Assembly: GCA_027484825.1 (NCBI GenBank)
Contig: JAIXSE010000035.1
Coordinates: 124,001-188,000, forward strand
Direction: 5' to 3'
DNA: 64,000 nucleotides
Source of the DNA: Rubrivivax sp.
GTDB taxonomy: Bacteria; Pseudomonadota; Gammaproteobacteria; Burkholderiales; Burkholderiaceae_C
Shown here piece by piece: positions 26,911-37,418 of this stretch (position 1 is the first letter of the stretch; each line of letters opens with the position of its first letter). The notes below the pieces were generated by a model, which made no database searches, was not told the DNA's origin, and worked only from the letters and a program-made list of their open reading frames with translations. Made by a program: the position numbers and the translations under genes.

Positions 26911-27987
26911 TTGGTCATGACGATTCTCGTCACCGGCGGCGCCGGCTTCATCGGCAGCAACTTCGTGCTGGACTGGCTTCGTTCGTCGGACGAGCCTGTG
27001 GTCAACCTGGATGCGCTGACCTACGCCGGCAATCTGGAGAATCTGTCCAGCCTGAAGGACGACGCCCGCCATGTGTTCGTGCAGGGCGACATCTGCGACC
27101 GGGCGCTGGTGGACCAGTTGCTGGCCAGCCATCGTCCGCGTGCGGTGGTGCATTTCGCCGCGGAAAGCCATGTGGACCGTTCCATTCACGGCCCGGGCGC
27201 CTTCATGCGCACGAATGTGGAGGGCACCTTCACCCTGCTGGAAGCGGCGCGCGCCTACTGGGGCACGCTGGAGGGCGAGGCCAAGGAGGGCTTCCGCTTT
27301 CACCATGTCTCCACGGATGAGGTCTACGGCTCGCTCAAGCCGCAGGACCCGCCCTTCGCCGAAACCCACCCTTACGAGCCGAACAGCCCCTACTCGGCGT
27401 CCAAGGCCGCGAGCGACCATCTGGTGCGCGCCTGGCATCACACGTACGGCTTGCCAGTCGTCACCACAAATTGCAGCAATAACTACGGGCCCTACCACTT
27501 CCCCGAGAAGCTGATCCCGCTGATGATCGTCAACGCCTTGGCGGGCAAGCCGCTGCCGGTGTATGGGGACGGCCAGCAGATCCGCGACTGGCTGTATGTG
27601 ACCGACCATTGCTCCGGCATCCGCGCCGTGCTGGCGGGGGGCCGCGTGGGCGAGACCTACAACATCGGCGGCTGGAACGAGAAAGCCAACATCGACATCG
27701 TGCGCACGGTCTGTGCGCTGCTGGACGAATTGCGGCCGGATGCCGCGGGCCCCTACAGCCGCCTCATCACCTACGTGAAGGACCGCCCGGGCCACGATAG
27801 GCGATATGCGATTGACGCCCGCAAGATCGAGCGGGAACTGGGCTGGCGACCGGCCGAGACCTTCGAGACCGGCATCCGCAAAACGGTGCAGTGGTATTTG
27901 TCGAATGAAGACTGGGTGGCGCGTGTGCTGTCCGGCGCCTACCGTGAGTGGGTCTCCAAGCAATACGGCAGCGGCCAGAACGGCTGA
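26911..27987 (+). CDS. rmlB: dTDP-glucose 4,6-dehydratase RmlB
   Basis: RmlB performs the second step of dTDP-L-rhamnose synthesis. The 358-residue protein has the NAD motif [40 protein letters not shown] and the Tyr-x-x-x-Lys in [16 protein letters not shown] complete the dehydratase signature. Length is normal. It is the first of the rml genes, in the order rmlB-rmlA-rmlC-rmlD, and sits 74 bases after the dehydrogenase gene. A 160-base gap with a small hairpin (28096-28112) and a 13-base direct repeat separates it from rmlA. Confidence 0.96.
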   Translation: MVMTILVTGGAGFIGSNFVLDWLRSSDEPVVNLDALTYAGNLENLSSLKDDARHVFVQGDICDRALVDQLLASHRPRAVVHFAAESHVDRSIHGPGAFMRTNVEGTFTLLEAARAYWGTLEGEAKEGFRFHHVSTDEVYGSLKPQDPPFAETHPYEPNSPYSASKAASDHLVRAWHHTYGLPVVTTNCSNNYGPYHFPEKLIPLMIVNALAGKPLPVYGDGQQIRDWLYVTDHCSGIRAVLAGGRVGETYNIGGWNEKANIDIVRTVCALLDELRPDAAGPYSRLITYVKDRPGHDRRYAIDARKIERELGWRPAETFETGIRKTVQWYLSNEDWVARVLSGAYREWVSKQYGSGQNG

Positions 27988-28147
27988 GTACTGGCCATGA
28001 AGCGACTGCCGATGCAGCCAGGCAGGATCGCCGCCTTCCAAACGGCGCCTCTGCAGCGGCGCCTCTGCATCAGCACCCCCCTCTGCACAGCCTCCCCTGC
28101 CAAGGTGGCAGGGACCTGAAGCGCGACAAGAGACAGCGAGGCCTCTT

Positions 28148-29050
28148 ATGACCCCCATTCCTGCGACCTCGACCCGCAAGGGCATCATTCTGGCGGGCGG
28201 ATCCGGCACCCGCCTGCATCCCGCCACGCTGGCGATGAGCAAGCAACTGCTGCCGGTCTACGACAAGCCGATGGTCTATTACCCGCTGAGCACGCTGATG
28301 CTGGCGGGCATCCGGGACATTCTGCTGATCAGCACGCCGCAGGACCTGCCGCGTTTTGAAGCCCTGCTGGGCGATGGCTCGCGCTGGGGCATCCGCCTGG
28401 AATACTGTGTGCAGCCGTCACCGGACGGACTGGCACAGGCCTTCATTCTGGGTCGCGACTTCATCGGCGGCGCACCCAGCGCGCTGGTGCTGGGCGACAA
28501 CATCTTCTACGGCCATGACCTGCTGGGTCTGCTGCGCGCCGCGGACGAACGGACCCGCGGCGCCACCGTCTTTGCCTACCATGTGCAGGACCCGGAGCGT
28601 TATGGGGTGGTGGCCTTTGACGATCACAAACGGGCCCAGAGCATTGAAGAGAAGCCGCTCAAACCCAAAAGCAACTATGCGGTGACAGGCTTGTACTTCT
28701 ACGACCACCAAGTCTGCGACATTGCAGCGGACATCAAGCCGAGCGCCCGCGGCGAGCTGGAGATCACCGACGTGAATGCGCGCTACCTGGCGCAGCAGGA
28801 GCTGCAGGTGGAGATCATGGGGCGCGGCTATGCATGGCTGGACACCGGCACGCATGACAGTCTGCTGGAAGCGGGTCAATTCATTGCGACGCTGGAGAAG
28901 CGTCAGGGGCTCAAGGTGGCGTGTCCGGAGGAGATCGCCTATCGCCGTGGATGGATCAGTGCGGAACAACTGGAGCGCCTGGCGCAACTGATGTTGAAGA
29001 ACGGGTATGGCCAATACCTGAAACAGTTGCTCAACGAGAAAGTGTTTTGA
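28148..29050 (+). CDS. rmlA: Glucose-1-phosphate thymidylyltransferase RmlA
   Basis: RmlA makes dTDP-glucose from glucose-1-P and dTTP. The 300-residue protein has the nucleotide-binding [20 protein letters not shown] and [38 protein letters not shown]-like [20 protein letters not shown] and [18 protein letters not shown] also match. All are characteristic of the family, and length is normal. Its stop overlaps the rmlC start (TGATG-type junction), so the two are coupled. Confidence 0.96.
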   Translation: MTPIPATSTRKGIILAGGSGTRLHPATLAMSKQLLPVYDKPMVYYPLSTLMLAGIRDILLISTPQDLPRFEALLGDGSRWGIRLEYCVQPSPDGLAQAFILGRDFIGGAPSALVLGDNIFYGHDLLGLLRAADERTRGATVFAYHVQDPERYGVVAFDDHKRAQSIEEKPLKPKSNYAVTGLYFYDHQVCDIAADIKPSARGELEITDVNARYLAQQELQVEIMGRGYAWLDTGTHDSLLEAGQFIATLEKRQGLKVACPEEIAYRRGWISAEQLERLAQLMLKNGYGQYLKQLLNEKVF

Positions 29051-29601
29051 TGAACATCATCCAGACTGCATTGCCGGAAGTCCTGATTCTTGAACCCAAG
29101 GTGTTTGGGGATGCCCGCGGCTTTTTCATGGAAAGCTGGACGGAGCCCAAGTTCAATGCCGCCGTGGGCCACGACGTCCGGTTTGTACAAGACAACCATT
29201 CCCGCTCCTCGCGCGGCGTGTTGCGAGGCCTTCACTTCCAGCTGCCCCCGCATGCGCAGGGCAAGCTGGTGCGTTGCACGGCCGGCGCGGTGTTCGATGT
29301 GGCGGTGGACATCCGCCGCTCGAGCCCCAACTTCGGCAAGTGGGTGGGCGTGGAGCTGAGCGGAGACAACCACCGCCAGCTGTGGATTCCCCCCGGCTTT
29401 GCGCACGGCTTCCTGGTGCTGAGCGAATCGGCAGACTTCCTGTACAAGACGACGGATCTGTACGCGCCGCAGGCGGAAGGATCGGTCCGCTGGGACGACC
29501 CGGCGATCGGCATCCAGTGGCCGGAGACCGGCGTGCAAGCCAAGCTGGCGGAGAAGGACGCAAAAGCGTCTTTGCTGTCGGATGCCAAGGTATTCGACTG
29601 A
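29050..29601 (+). CDS. rmlC: dTDP-4-dehydrorhamnose 3,5-epimerase RmlC
   Basis: RmlC epimerises the 4-keto sugar at C3 and C5. From ATG 29050 the product has 183 residues with the cupin-like family motifs EPKVFGDARGFFMESW, RSSRGVLRGLHFQLPP (containing the catalytic His), LVRCTAGAVFDVAVDIRRSS and WIPPGFAHGFLVLSE. Length is normal. The frame is open upstream into rmlA, but the conserved N-terminus begins at 29050, directly overlapping the rmlA stop. rmlD follows after 15 bases. Confidence 0.96.
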   Translation: MNIIQTALPEVLILEPKVFGDARGFFMESWTEPKFNAAVGHDVRFVQDNHSRSSRGVLRGLHFQLPPHAQGKLVRCTAGAVFDVAVDIRRSSPNFGKWVGVELSGDNHRQLWIPPGFAHGFLVLSESADFLYKTTDLYAPQAEGSVRWDDPAIGIQWPETGVQAKLAEKDAKASLLSDAKVFD

Positions 29602-29616
29602 CACGGGGGGCTGGCC

Positions 29617-30498
29617 ATGAAACTGCTACTACTGGGCAAGACCGGTCAACTGGGCTGGGAGCTGCAACGCGCGCTGGCGCCCCTGGGTACGCTGGTGTCG
29701 CTGGATCGGCATGAGGGCGGGGACCTGTCGGACAGCGATGCGCTGGCGGCGACGGTTCAGCGCGTGGCGCCGGATGTCATCGTCAATGCCGCGGCTTACA
29801 CGGCCGTGGACAAGGCGGAATCGGACCTGCCGGCGGCTCGCCAGATCAATGCCACCGCCGTGGGCGTGCTGGCGGCGCAGGCCAAGGCCCATGGTGCGCT
29901 GCTGGTGCACTACAGCACCGACTACGTGTTCGACGGCAGCGGCGATCAGCCGCGAGACGAATCGGCCGCCACGGGTCCGCTGAGTGCGTATGGGCGGACC
30001 AAGCTCGAGGGCGAGCAACTGATCGCCGAGCACGGCGCCGATGCGCTGGTGCTGCGCACCAGCTGGGTCTATGCCGCGCGTGGCGGCAACTTCGCCAAGA
30101 CGATGCTTCGACTGGCGGCGGAGCGGGAACAGTTGAAGGTGGTGGCGGACCAGATCGGCGCCCCGACCGGCGCGGATCTGCTGGCCGACCTGACGGCGCA
30201 TCTGATCCGCAGCGCGATGCAGGACCGCTCGCTGTGCGGCACCTATCACGCCGTGGCCAGTGGCGAGACGAGCTGGCATCAATATGCCCAGCATGTGCTG
30301 GCACGGGCGGCGGCCAAGGGGGTGACGCTGAAGGTGCAGGCGGACCAGGTGGAAGCGATTCCGACCTCCGCCTATCCGGTGCCGGCGCCGCGCCCGCTCA
30401 ATTCCCGTCTGGACAACCGTCGTCTGCAATCGCGGTTTGGCCTGGTGCTGCCGCACTGGCAGGCCGGCGTGGACCGGATGCTGGACGAGATTCTGTGA
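29617..30498 (+). CDS. rmlD: dTDP-4-dehydrorhamnose reductase RmlD
   Basis: RmlD reduces dTDP-4-keto-rhamnose to dTDP-L-rhamnose. The 293-residue protein is an extended SDR with LGKTGQLGWELQRAL at the N-terminus. VNAAAYTAVDKAE, HYSTDYVFDGSG and the Tyr-x-x-x-Lys in SAYGRTKLEGE follow, then RTSWVYAARGGNFAKTMLRL. It completes the rhamnose pathway encoded just upstream. wecB starts 15 bases later in the same direction. Confidence 0.96.
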   Translation: MKLLLLGKTGQLGWELQRALAPLGTLVSLDRHEGGDLSDSDALAATVQRVAPDVIVNAAAYTAVDKAESDLPAARQINATAVGVLAAQAKAHGALLVHYSTDYVFDGSGDQPRDESAATGPLSAYGRTKLEGEQLIAEHGADALVLRTSWVYAARGGNFAKTMLRLAAEREQLKVVADQIGAPTGADLLADLTAHLIRSAMQDRSLCGTYHAVASGETSWHQYAQHVLARAAAKGVTLKVQADQVEAIPTSAYPVPAPRPLNSRLDNRRLQSRFGLVLPHWQAGVDRMLDEIL

Positions 30499-30513
30499 AG
30501 CGCTGAACGGACC

Positions 30514-31641
30514 ATGGCTGCGCCTCTGCTTCATCTGATCGCGGGGGCGCGGCCCAATTTCATGAAGCTGGCGCCGCTGGTGCGGGCGCTGCAGGCGGAT
30601 GGGCGGCTGCGCTGGCGATTGGTGCATACCGGCCAGCATCACGATCACGCCATGAGTGGTGTGTTCTTTGAGGAGCTGGGCTTGCCACCGCCGGAGGTGT
30701 CGCTGGGCTGTCATGGCGGGAGTCATGCGCAGCTGACGGCGCGCATTCTGCAGGCCTATGAGCCGGTGGTGCTGGCGGACAGCCCTGCGGCCTGTGTGGT
30801 GGTGGGGGACGTGGATTCGACGCTGGCCTGTGCGCTGGTGGCGCGCAAGCTGGGCGTGCGGGTGGCGCATGTCGAGGCGGGTCTTCGCAGCGGTGACATG
30901 CGGATGCCGGAGGAGATCAACCGGCGGGCGACGGATGCGATGTCAGACTGGCTGTTCACGACGGAGCCGAGTGCGACGGCGCATCTGCGGCGGGAGGGCC
31001 ATGCCGAAGCGCAGATCCATGAGGTGGGCCATGTGATGGTCGACAACCTGCTGTATCAGCATGCGCTGTTGGCAGGGGTGGATCGGCAGGGGTGGCCGGG
31101 GCGTGCTGAGCAGGTGGCGGCGCTGAGTCGTGCCGGGCGGTATGGGGTGGTGACGCTGCATCGACCCTCGAATGTGGACGATGCGGGGCAGTTGGCGGCG
31201 CTGATGCAGGCGCTGTCGAGCTTGTCGGAGCGGGTGCCGCTGATCTTCCCGGTGCATCCGAGGACGCGGGGGCGGATCGAGTCACTGGGGTTGCAGTGGC
31301 CGTCGACGCTGATGTTGTTGCCTCCCCTGCCCTATCGGCCGTTCCTCGCACTCTGGAGTGAGGCCGCGCTGGTGCTGACAGACAGCGGTGGGCTTCAGGA
31401 AGAGACCACGGCGCTGGGGGTGCCGTGTCTGACCCTTCGAGACAATACGGAGCGGCCCATCACGGTGGAGAGGGGCAGCAATCAGCTGGTGGGGACGGAT
31501 GCCGGCAAGGTGCTGGGGGCGGCGCATGCATGCTTGGATGCGCTGGACCGGGGGGAGCGAGCTGGGGGCGGCTCAAGGCCGCCTTTGTGGGACGGCGCTG
31601 CGGCTCAGCGGATCGTTGCGGTGCTGGCGGCGGAGGTCTGA
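30514..31641 (+). CDS. wecB: UDP-N-acetylglucosamine 2-epimerase (non-hydrolysing)
   Basis: WecB converts UDP-GlcNAc to UDP-ManNAc. The 375-residue product shows IAGARPNFMKLAPLVRAL, LVHTGQHHDHAM, VAHVEAGLRSGDMRMPEEIN and RRATDAMSDWLFTTE. GVVTLHRPSNVDD and LVLTDSGGLQEETTALGVP follow, all family signatures. It is the last gene of the plus arm of the EPS locus. The TviB/WbpA-like dehydrogenase upstream could oxidise the product to ManNAcA, and the GT26 (WecG/TagA) gene in the minus arm is of a family that uses ManNAc or ManNAcA donors. The gene ends before the long hairpin repeat that separates the two arms. Confidence 0.94.
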   Translation: MAAPLLHLIAGARPNFMKLAPLVRALQADGRLRWRLVHTGQHHDHAMSGVFFEELGLPPPEVSLGCHGGSHAQLTARILQAYEPVVLADSPAACVVVGDVDSTLACALVARKLGVRVAHVEAGLRSGDMRMPEEINRRATDAMSDWLFTTEPSATAHLRREGHAEAQIHEVGHVMVDNLLYQHALLAGVDRQGWPGRAEQVAALSRAGRYGVVTLHRPSNVDDAGQLAALMQALSSLSERVPLIFPVHPRTRGRIESLGLQWPSTLMLLPPLPYRPFLALWSEAALVLTDSGGLQEETTALGVPCLTLRDNTERPITVERGSNQLVGTDAGKVLGAAHACLDALDRGERAGGGSRPPLWDGAAAQRIVAVLAAEV

Positions 31642-31700
31642 GACGTCGGGGGCGCTCTCTCGCTCTCTTGAGAGGGCGCGGCTGAGGCTTTGGCGGTGGG

Positions 31701-31816
31701 GCGTTTTTTGACTACGCCAGAAGCCGCCAAGCGGGCCCCCTTTTGCTACATGTCCCCCGTCCCCTTCGGGTCCTCCTCCTAATACTTCCGCAAAAGGGGG
31801 CCCGCTTGGCGGCTTC
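31701..31816 (-). repeat. Long-hairpin repeat, copy A, between converging EPS arms
   Basis: Positions 31720-31746 and 31790-31816 are a perfect 27-base inverted repeat around a 43-base loop. Read on the minus strand, the loop begins GGAAGT, contains an inner CCC-GAA-GGG hairpin and ends GGGGGACATGTA. After the stem comes a second small hairpin, GGCGT-AGTCAAAAA-ACGCC. The element lies in the 260-base gap between the stops of wecB and kdsA, so it could also act as a two-way transcription stop. No protein-coding frame fits it. A second copy with related loop and tail but a different stem is at 35431-35553. Confidence 0.8.
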
Positions 31817-31901
31817 CCGAATCGAGGACTTCATCGGTCCTGGAGAGCGGTGTGGCTGGGTCCGGGACGATGGGTCAAGGGGTATGTAGTGGGGGGCTGG
31901 C

Positions 31902-34131
<2,230 letters not shown>

Positions 34132-34218
34132 GCGATAACTCCCAAGGGTCATTCCAAATACTGCCCACATTCACACAATCCGCGCCACACCGATGCGGCG
34201 CGAAAACATTGCTGTTGC

Positions 34219-34244
34219 GGCGCCCGGTGAGCAAACCGGGTGCC
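34219..34244 (-). other. Hairpin in the gap between the epimerase gene and ugd
   Basis: GGCGCCCGGT and ACCGGGTGCC pair over ten positions (one G-T wobble) around the loop GAGCAA. No T run follows directly on the minus strand, so this is more likely an RNA processing or stability element than a terminator. Confidence 0.4.
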
Positions 34245-34274
34245 AGCATCGCCGACAAACGTCAGCGTCTTGTC

Positions 34275-35282
34275 TCAGATCTTGTAATAGTCTCGATACC
34301 AGGCAACAAAGCGCTTCACGCCCTCTGTCACCGGCATGGCCGGCCGGAATCCGGTCCAGGCGGCCAGTTCTTCCACATCCGCATGCGTGGCCGGCACATC
34401 GCCGTCCTGCAGCGGCAAAAACTCCTTCTGCGCCTCGCGCCCCAGCGCCTGCTCGATGGCCTCAATAAAGCCCATCAGCGGCACCGGCTGGTGATTGCCG
34501 ATGTTGAACACCCGATACGGCGCGCTCGACCGGGCCGGATCCGCCTTCACCGGGTCGTAGTCCGCATCCGGCGTTGCAACCCGATCCAGCACCCGCACCA
34601 CGCCTTCGGCGATGTCATCGATGTAGGTGAAATCTCGAATCATCTGCCCGTGATTGAACACCTTGATCGGCTCACCGGCCAGGATGGCCTTGGTGAACAG
34701 GAACAGCGCCATATCCGGCCGTCCCCAGGGTCCATACACCGTGAAAAAGCGCAGCCCGGTCGTCGGCAGATTGAACAGATGGCTGTAGGTATGCGCCATC
34801 AGCTCATTGGCCTTCTTCGTGGCCGCATACAGGCTCACCGGATGGTCCACGCTGTGATGCTCGCTGAACGGCATCAGCGTATTGCCCCCGTACACGCTCG
34901 AGCTCGACGCATACACCAGATGCTCCACGCTGTGATGACGGCAGCCCTCCAGCACATTCGTAAAGCCTGAAATATTCGAATCGATATACGCATGCGGATT
35001 CACCAGCGAATACCGCACCCCGGCCTGTGCCGCCAGATGCACCACCCGATCGAAGCCATGCTCCGCGAACACCTGGGCCATTCCGGCCCGATCCGCCACA
35101 TCCATCTCGATGAACGAAAACGCCGGGTGCGGCGCCAGCCGTGCCAGCCGCGCATGTTTGAGGGTTGGATCGTAGTAATCGTTGAGATTGTCCAGGCCCA
35201 CCACTTGATCCCCACGCGCGAGCAGGATCTGGCTGACATGCATGCCGATGAAGCCGGCTGCGCCGGTGACGAGTACTTTCAC
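34275..35282 (-). CDS. UDP-glucuronate 4-epimerase-like NAD-dependent epimerase
   Basis: The 335-residue protein is an extended SDR of the UDP-glucuronate 4-epimerase (CapI/LpsL-like) group, which makes UDP-galacturonate. It has [40 protein letters not shown] and [31 protein letters not shown], the Tyr-x-x-x-Lys in [12 protein letters not shown], and [20 protein letters not shown] complete the pattern. Translation starts with GTG at 35282; the earlier in-frame ATG adds 15 residues without family character. It lies upstream of ugd in the same operon, so UDP-Glc to UDP-GlcA to UDP-GalA is encoded together. Substrate choice is inferred from the family. Confidence 0.92.
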   Translation of the reverse strand: MKVLVTGAAGFIGMHVSQILLARGDQVVGLDNLNDYYDPTLKHARLARLAPHPAFSFIEMDVADRAGMAQVFAEHGFDRVVHLAAQAGVRYSLVNPHAYIDSNISGFTNVLEGCRHHSVEHLVYASSSSVYGGNTLMPFSEHHSVDHPVSLYAATKKANELMAHTYSHLFNLPTTGLRFFTVYGPWGRPDMALFLFTKAILAGEPIKVFNHGQMIRDFTYIDDIAEGVVRVLDRVATPDADYDPVKADPARSSAPYRVFNIGNHQPVPLMGFIEAIEQALGREAQKEFLPLQDGDVPATHADVEELAAWTGFRPAMPVTEGVKRFVAWYRDYYKI

Positions 35283-35636
35283 GAGATCTCCCGATCGCTG
35301 CTCTGGGGACTGCCATTTTCCGCGCAATGCTGCCGCACCATCATGACCCCTCCCCCCTCAGTAGGGTGCCCCCCCCGCAAAAGACCTGCGCCCCCCACAA
35401 ACCCAAGGCCCACGGCCCACCACGATCCGAGCCGCCGAAGGCCCGGGGGGTATTGGCGGAAGTCAAGGAAGGAATGGCCCGCGAAGCGGGACAGGAGGGA
35501 CATGAAGCCAATACCCCCCGGGCCTTCGGTGGCGGGCGCAGTCAAAGAACGCAGCCCCCCGCAAAGTGGCCCAATCCCCCGCCCTGCCACGTTGCACAGA
35601 GCGGCGGCCCAAGCAGCCGAAACAGCCAACGCGCCC
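35283..35636 (-). other. 354-base intergenic gap inside the EPS operon, no gene seen
   Basis: No convincing reading frame was found. Open frames on either strand here have low-complexity Pro/Arg composition and no ribosome binding site. The gap holds the second copy of the long-hairpin repeat (35431-35553), flanked by C-rich, purine-poor sequence. A promoter for the last three genes of the minus arm (epimerase, ugd, kdsA) could lie here, but none stands out. Confidence 0.6.
35431..35553 (+). repeat. Long-hairpin repeat, copy B, inside the EPS minus operon
   Basis: Positions 35431-35457 pair with 35507-35533 over 27 bases (26 Watson-Crick pairs, one G-T). The 49-base loop starts GGAAGT, contains CCCGC-GAA-GCGGG and ends GGAGGGACATGAA. 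The tail GGGCGCAGTCAAAGAACGC follows. Compared with copy A (31701-31816, read on the minus strand), the loop ends and tail are conserved. Most stem bases differ but remain paired, and the inner GAA hairpin also keeps pairing with different bases. It lies 3' of the GT2 gene at 35637, on the opposite strand from the operon if the loop is read as in copy A. Confidence 0.8.
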
Positions 35637-36491
35637 TCAAAAATACCTGGACGTGCCATTCGGCGCCCTAAACCACATGAGCAGGAGTCCGGTGCCGATC
35701 TCCCAATGCATCCGCGCCCGATCCTTGCGTCCTCGCGCGAGGGCCAACACCGCGCGCGCCACGCGAGCGGCGATTTTGTCTGGCCACCGATTCCTCGGAT
35801 ACGCGAAATACGCAATCGCCAACTCTTCGTTGATGGTTTTACGGGCATTCACATGGGGGTTTTCGTACTTCACGGATGGATCGTCGACCCTCATCACGCG
35901 CCCGTGCCGATGGCGGAAAAACCAGGCTGCCCACTCCGCGTCTTCGGCAGAAAACACGTCCACCCGAAACGGCCGCTCCTTCACCAACCGGGTTGGAAAG
36001 AACGCACAGGCGTTGGACAAGCCGTTGTAGCCATCGAACTGTTCTGCCCCGATGACTGCCCGCGCGGGTTGTCCAGACGCTGCGTGCCGCCAGTACACCA
36101 CCTCAACGCCTTCCCCCGCAGCGGCGGACAACGCCCGCTCCACCACCTCAGGGTCATCCAGCCGCACATGCGCGCTGATCAACAGCGCATGGGGCTCCGC
36201 CACAGCGGCCATGCCCACATTGATCGCCACGGAGTAATTGAAGACCTCATCGGGATAGGTCACCACCTCTCCCAACCGCAGCAACCGCTCTTTCACCGCG
36301 GGATCCCGCGACGAATCCACAAACACGATGCGCGCCGGCGCCCAGGTTTGCGCCTTCAGCGACGCCACCACCTGCTCCAGCAGCGGCCCGCACGCATGCG
36401 TACGGATCACTGCCGCATACCTGCGCAGCTCACTCGAGCTCACGGAATTGACGGAACTCACGGAACTCACGTCCGACCTCTCCCGCCCCAC
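35637..36491 (-). CDS. Family 2 glycosyltransferase
   Basis: This is a 284-residue cytoplasmic GT2-type transferase. The N-terminal nucleotide-binding half has AAVIRTHACGPLLEQVVASL and VFVDSSRDPAV (the usual VDDGS element is VDSSRD). The acceptor half follows, ending in a basic helix. A DxD-like site may be SAHVRLDDPEVVE. The start is uncertain: GTG at 36491 begins a short repetitive stretch (Ser-Val-Ser-Ser-Val-Asn) encoded by degenerate 12-base repeats at about 36436-36470, with several further GTG codons. Donor and linkage cannot be read from sequence. It follows another GT2 gene by 16 bases. Confidence 0.82.
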   Translation of the reverse strand: MGRERSDVSSVSSVNSVSSSELRRYAAVIRTHACGPLLEQVVASLKAQTWAPARIVFVDSSRDPAVKERLLRLGEVVTYPDEVFNYSVAINVGMAAVAEPHALLISAHVRLDDPEVVERALSAAAGEGVEVVYWRHAASGQPARAVIGAEQFDGYNGLSNACAFFPTRLVKERPFRVDVFSAEDAEWAAWFFRHRHGRVMRVDDPSVKYENPHVNARKTINEELAIAYFAYPRNRWPDKIAARVARAVLALARGRKDRARMHWEIGTGLLLMWFRAPNGTSRYF

Positions 36492-36507
36492 AGGGTCTCC
36501 ATCATCG

Positions 36508-37383
36508 TCACGCCTGCACCGGCGGCCGCAACCAGCGCCGGATCATCTGATACCAGCCCTCGGCCCACCACCCCTGCTTCATGAACGCCCGCAGATCCGC
36601 AGCATCCGGCTGAAACCCGTAATACTCCGAAAACACCTGCAGCAGCATCAGCTGCATCGTCCGCCCCTGCCCCTGCCCATGCTTGGCATACATCAACTGA
36701 CACGCCCGCAGCACCTTCTGCTTGGATTTTGACGAGATGCGATCCGGCCGCGGCGCCACATCAAACACATAGCTGGGCAGATCCAGCAAACGCCCTGGCC
36801 CATGCAGCTTCAGGATGCGATAGAAGAACTCCAGATCCTGCCAAGCCGGCATCTCTTCATCAAACAGCCCCGCCGACACAAACCGGTCGCGCGGCCCGAA
36901 CAGCTGATTGCCCACATGATTGGCCTGCAGCATCATCTCGGCGCTGCAGCGGCCCACCTTTGCGCTGTACCAGCGCTTGTCCCCGCTGCGGAACTCATAC
37001 TGCACATACAGCACCGAGGGCTGATCCCCCATCGCCGTCAGCAGCTTCCAGTAGGCCAGCAACGCCTCGATGTGATGCGGCTTGAACTCGTCATCATCAT
37101 CCAGCCCGGTCAGAAATTCCCCGGTGCTGGCACGGATCGCCTCATTGCGCGCCGCACAGGCCCCGCGCCCCTTCTCATGCCGCAGCACCTTCAGCCGCGG
37201 ATCCTGCAGAGCGCGCTCCGTCAGCCAGCGTGGCGTCTCATCGGTGGAGCCGTCGTCCACCACCACCAACTCCACATTCCGATAGGTCTGGCCCAGCACC
37301 GATTCGACGGCGGCACGCATCGATGCCAGCCGGTTCTGCGTCGGCATGTAGACCGAGACCAAGGGCGATTCACTCATGTCCAT
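36508..37383 (-). CDS. Family 2 glycosyltransferase
   Basis: The 291-residue protein has a classic GT-A fold start: VSVYMPTQNRLASMRAAVES, ELVVVDDGSTDETPRWL and GACAARNEAIRASTGEFLTG, then the catalytic LDDDDEFKPHH. The C-terminal half contains the WQDLEFFYRILK segment with an acidic residue suitable as catalytic base. There is no membrane segment, so it acts on lipid-linked intermediates at the inner face of the membrane. Two ATG codons (37383 and 37377) are possible starts. It belongs to the minus-arm EPS operon, 35 bases after the acyltransferase gene. Confidence 0.9.
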   Translation of the reverse strand: MDMSESPLVSVYMPTQNRLASMRAAVESVLGQTYRNVELVVVDDGSTDETPRWLTERALQDPRLKVLRHEKGRGACAARNEAIRASTGEFLTGLDDDDEFKPHHIEALLAYWKLLTAMGDQPSVLYVQYEFRSGDKRWYSAKVGRCSAEMMLQANHVGNQLFGPRDRFVSAGLFDEEMPAWQDLEFFYRILKLHGPGRLLDLPSYVFDVAPRPDRISSKSKQKVLRACQLMYAKHGQGQGRTMQLMLLQVFSEYYGFQPDAADLRAFMKQGWWAEGWYQMIRRWLRPPVQA

Positions 37384-37418
37384 CTTTCATCTCAAAACCA
37401 GCGGCCGGGACAGCGCCT

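Noticed and set aside
31720-31816. Insertion sequence or retron explanation for the long hairpin
   Set aside because: No transposase, reverse transcriptase, target duplication or matching second end was found around either hairpin copy.
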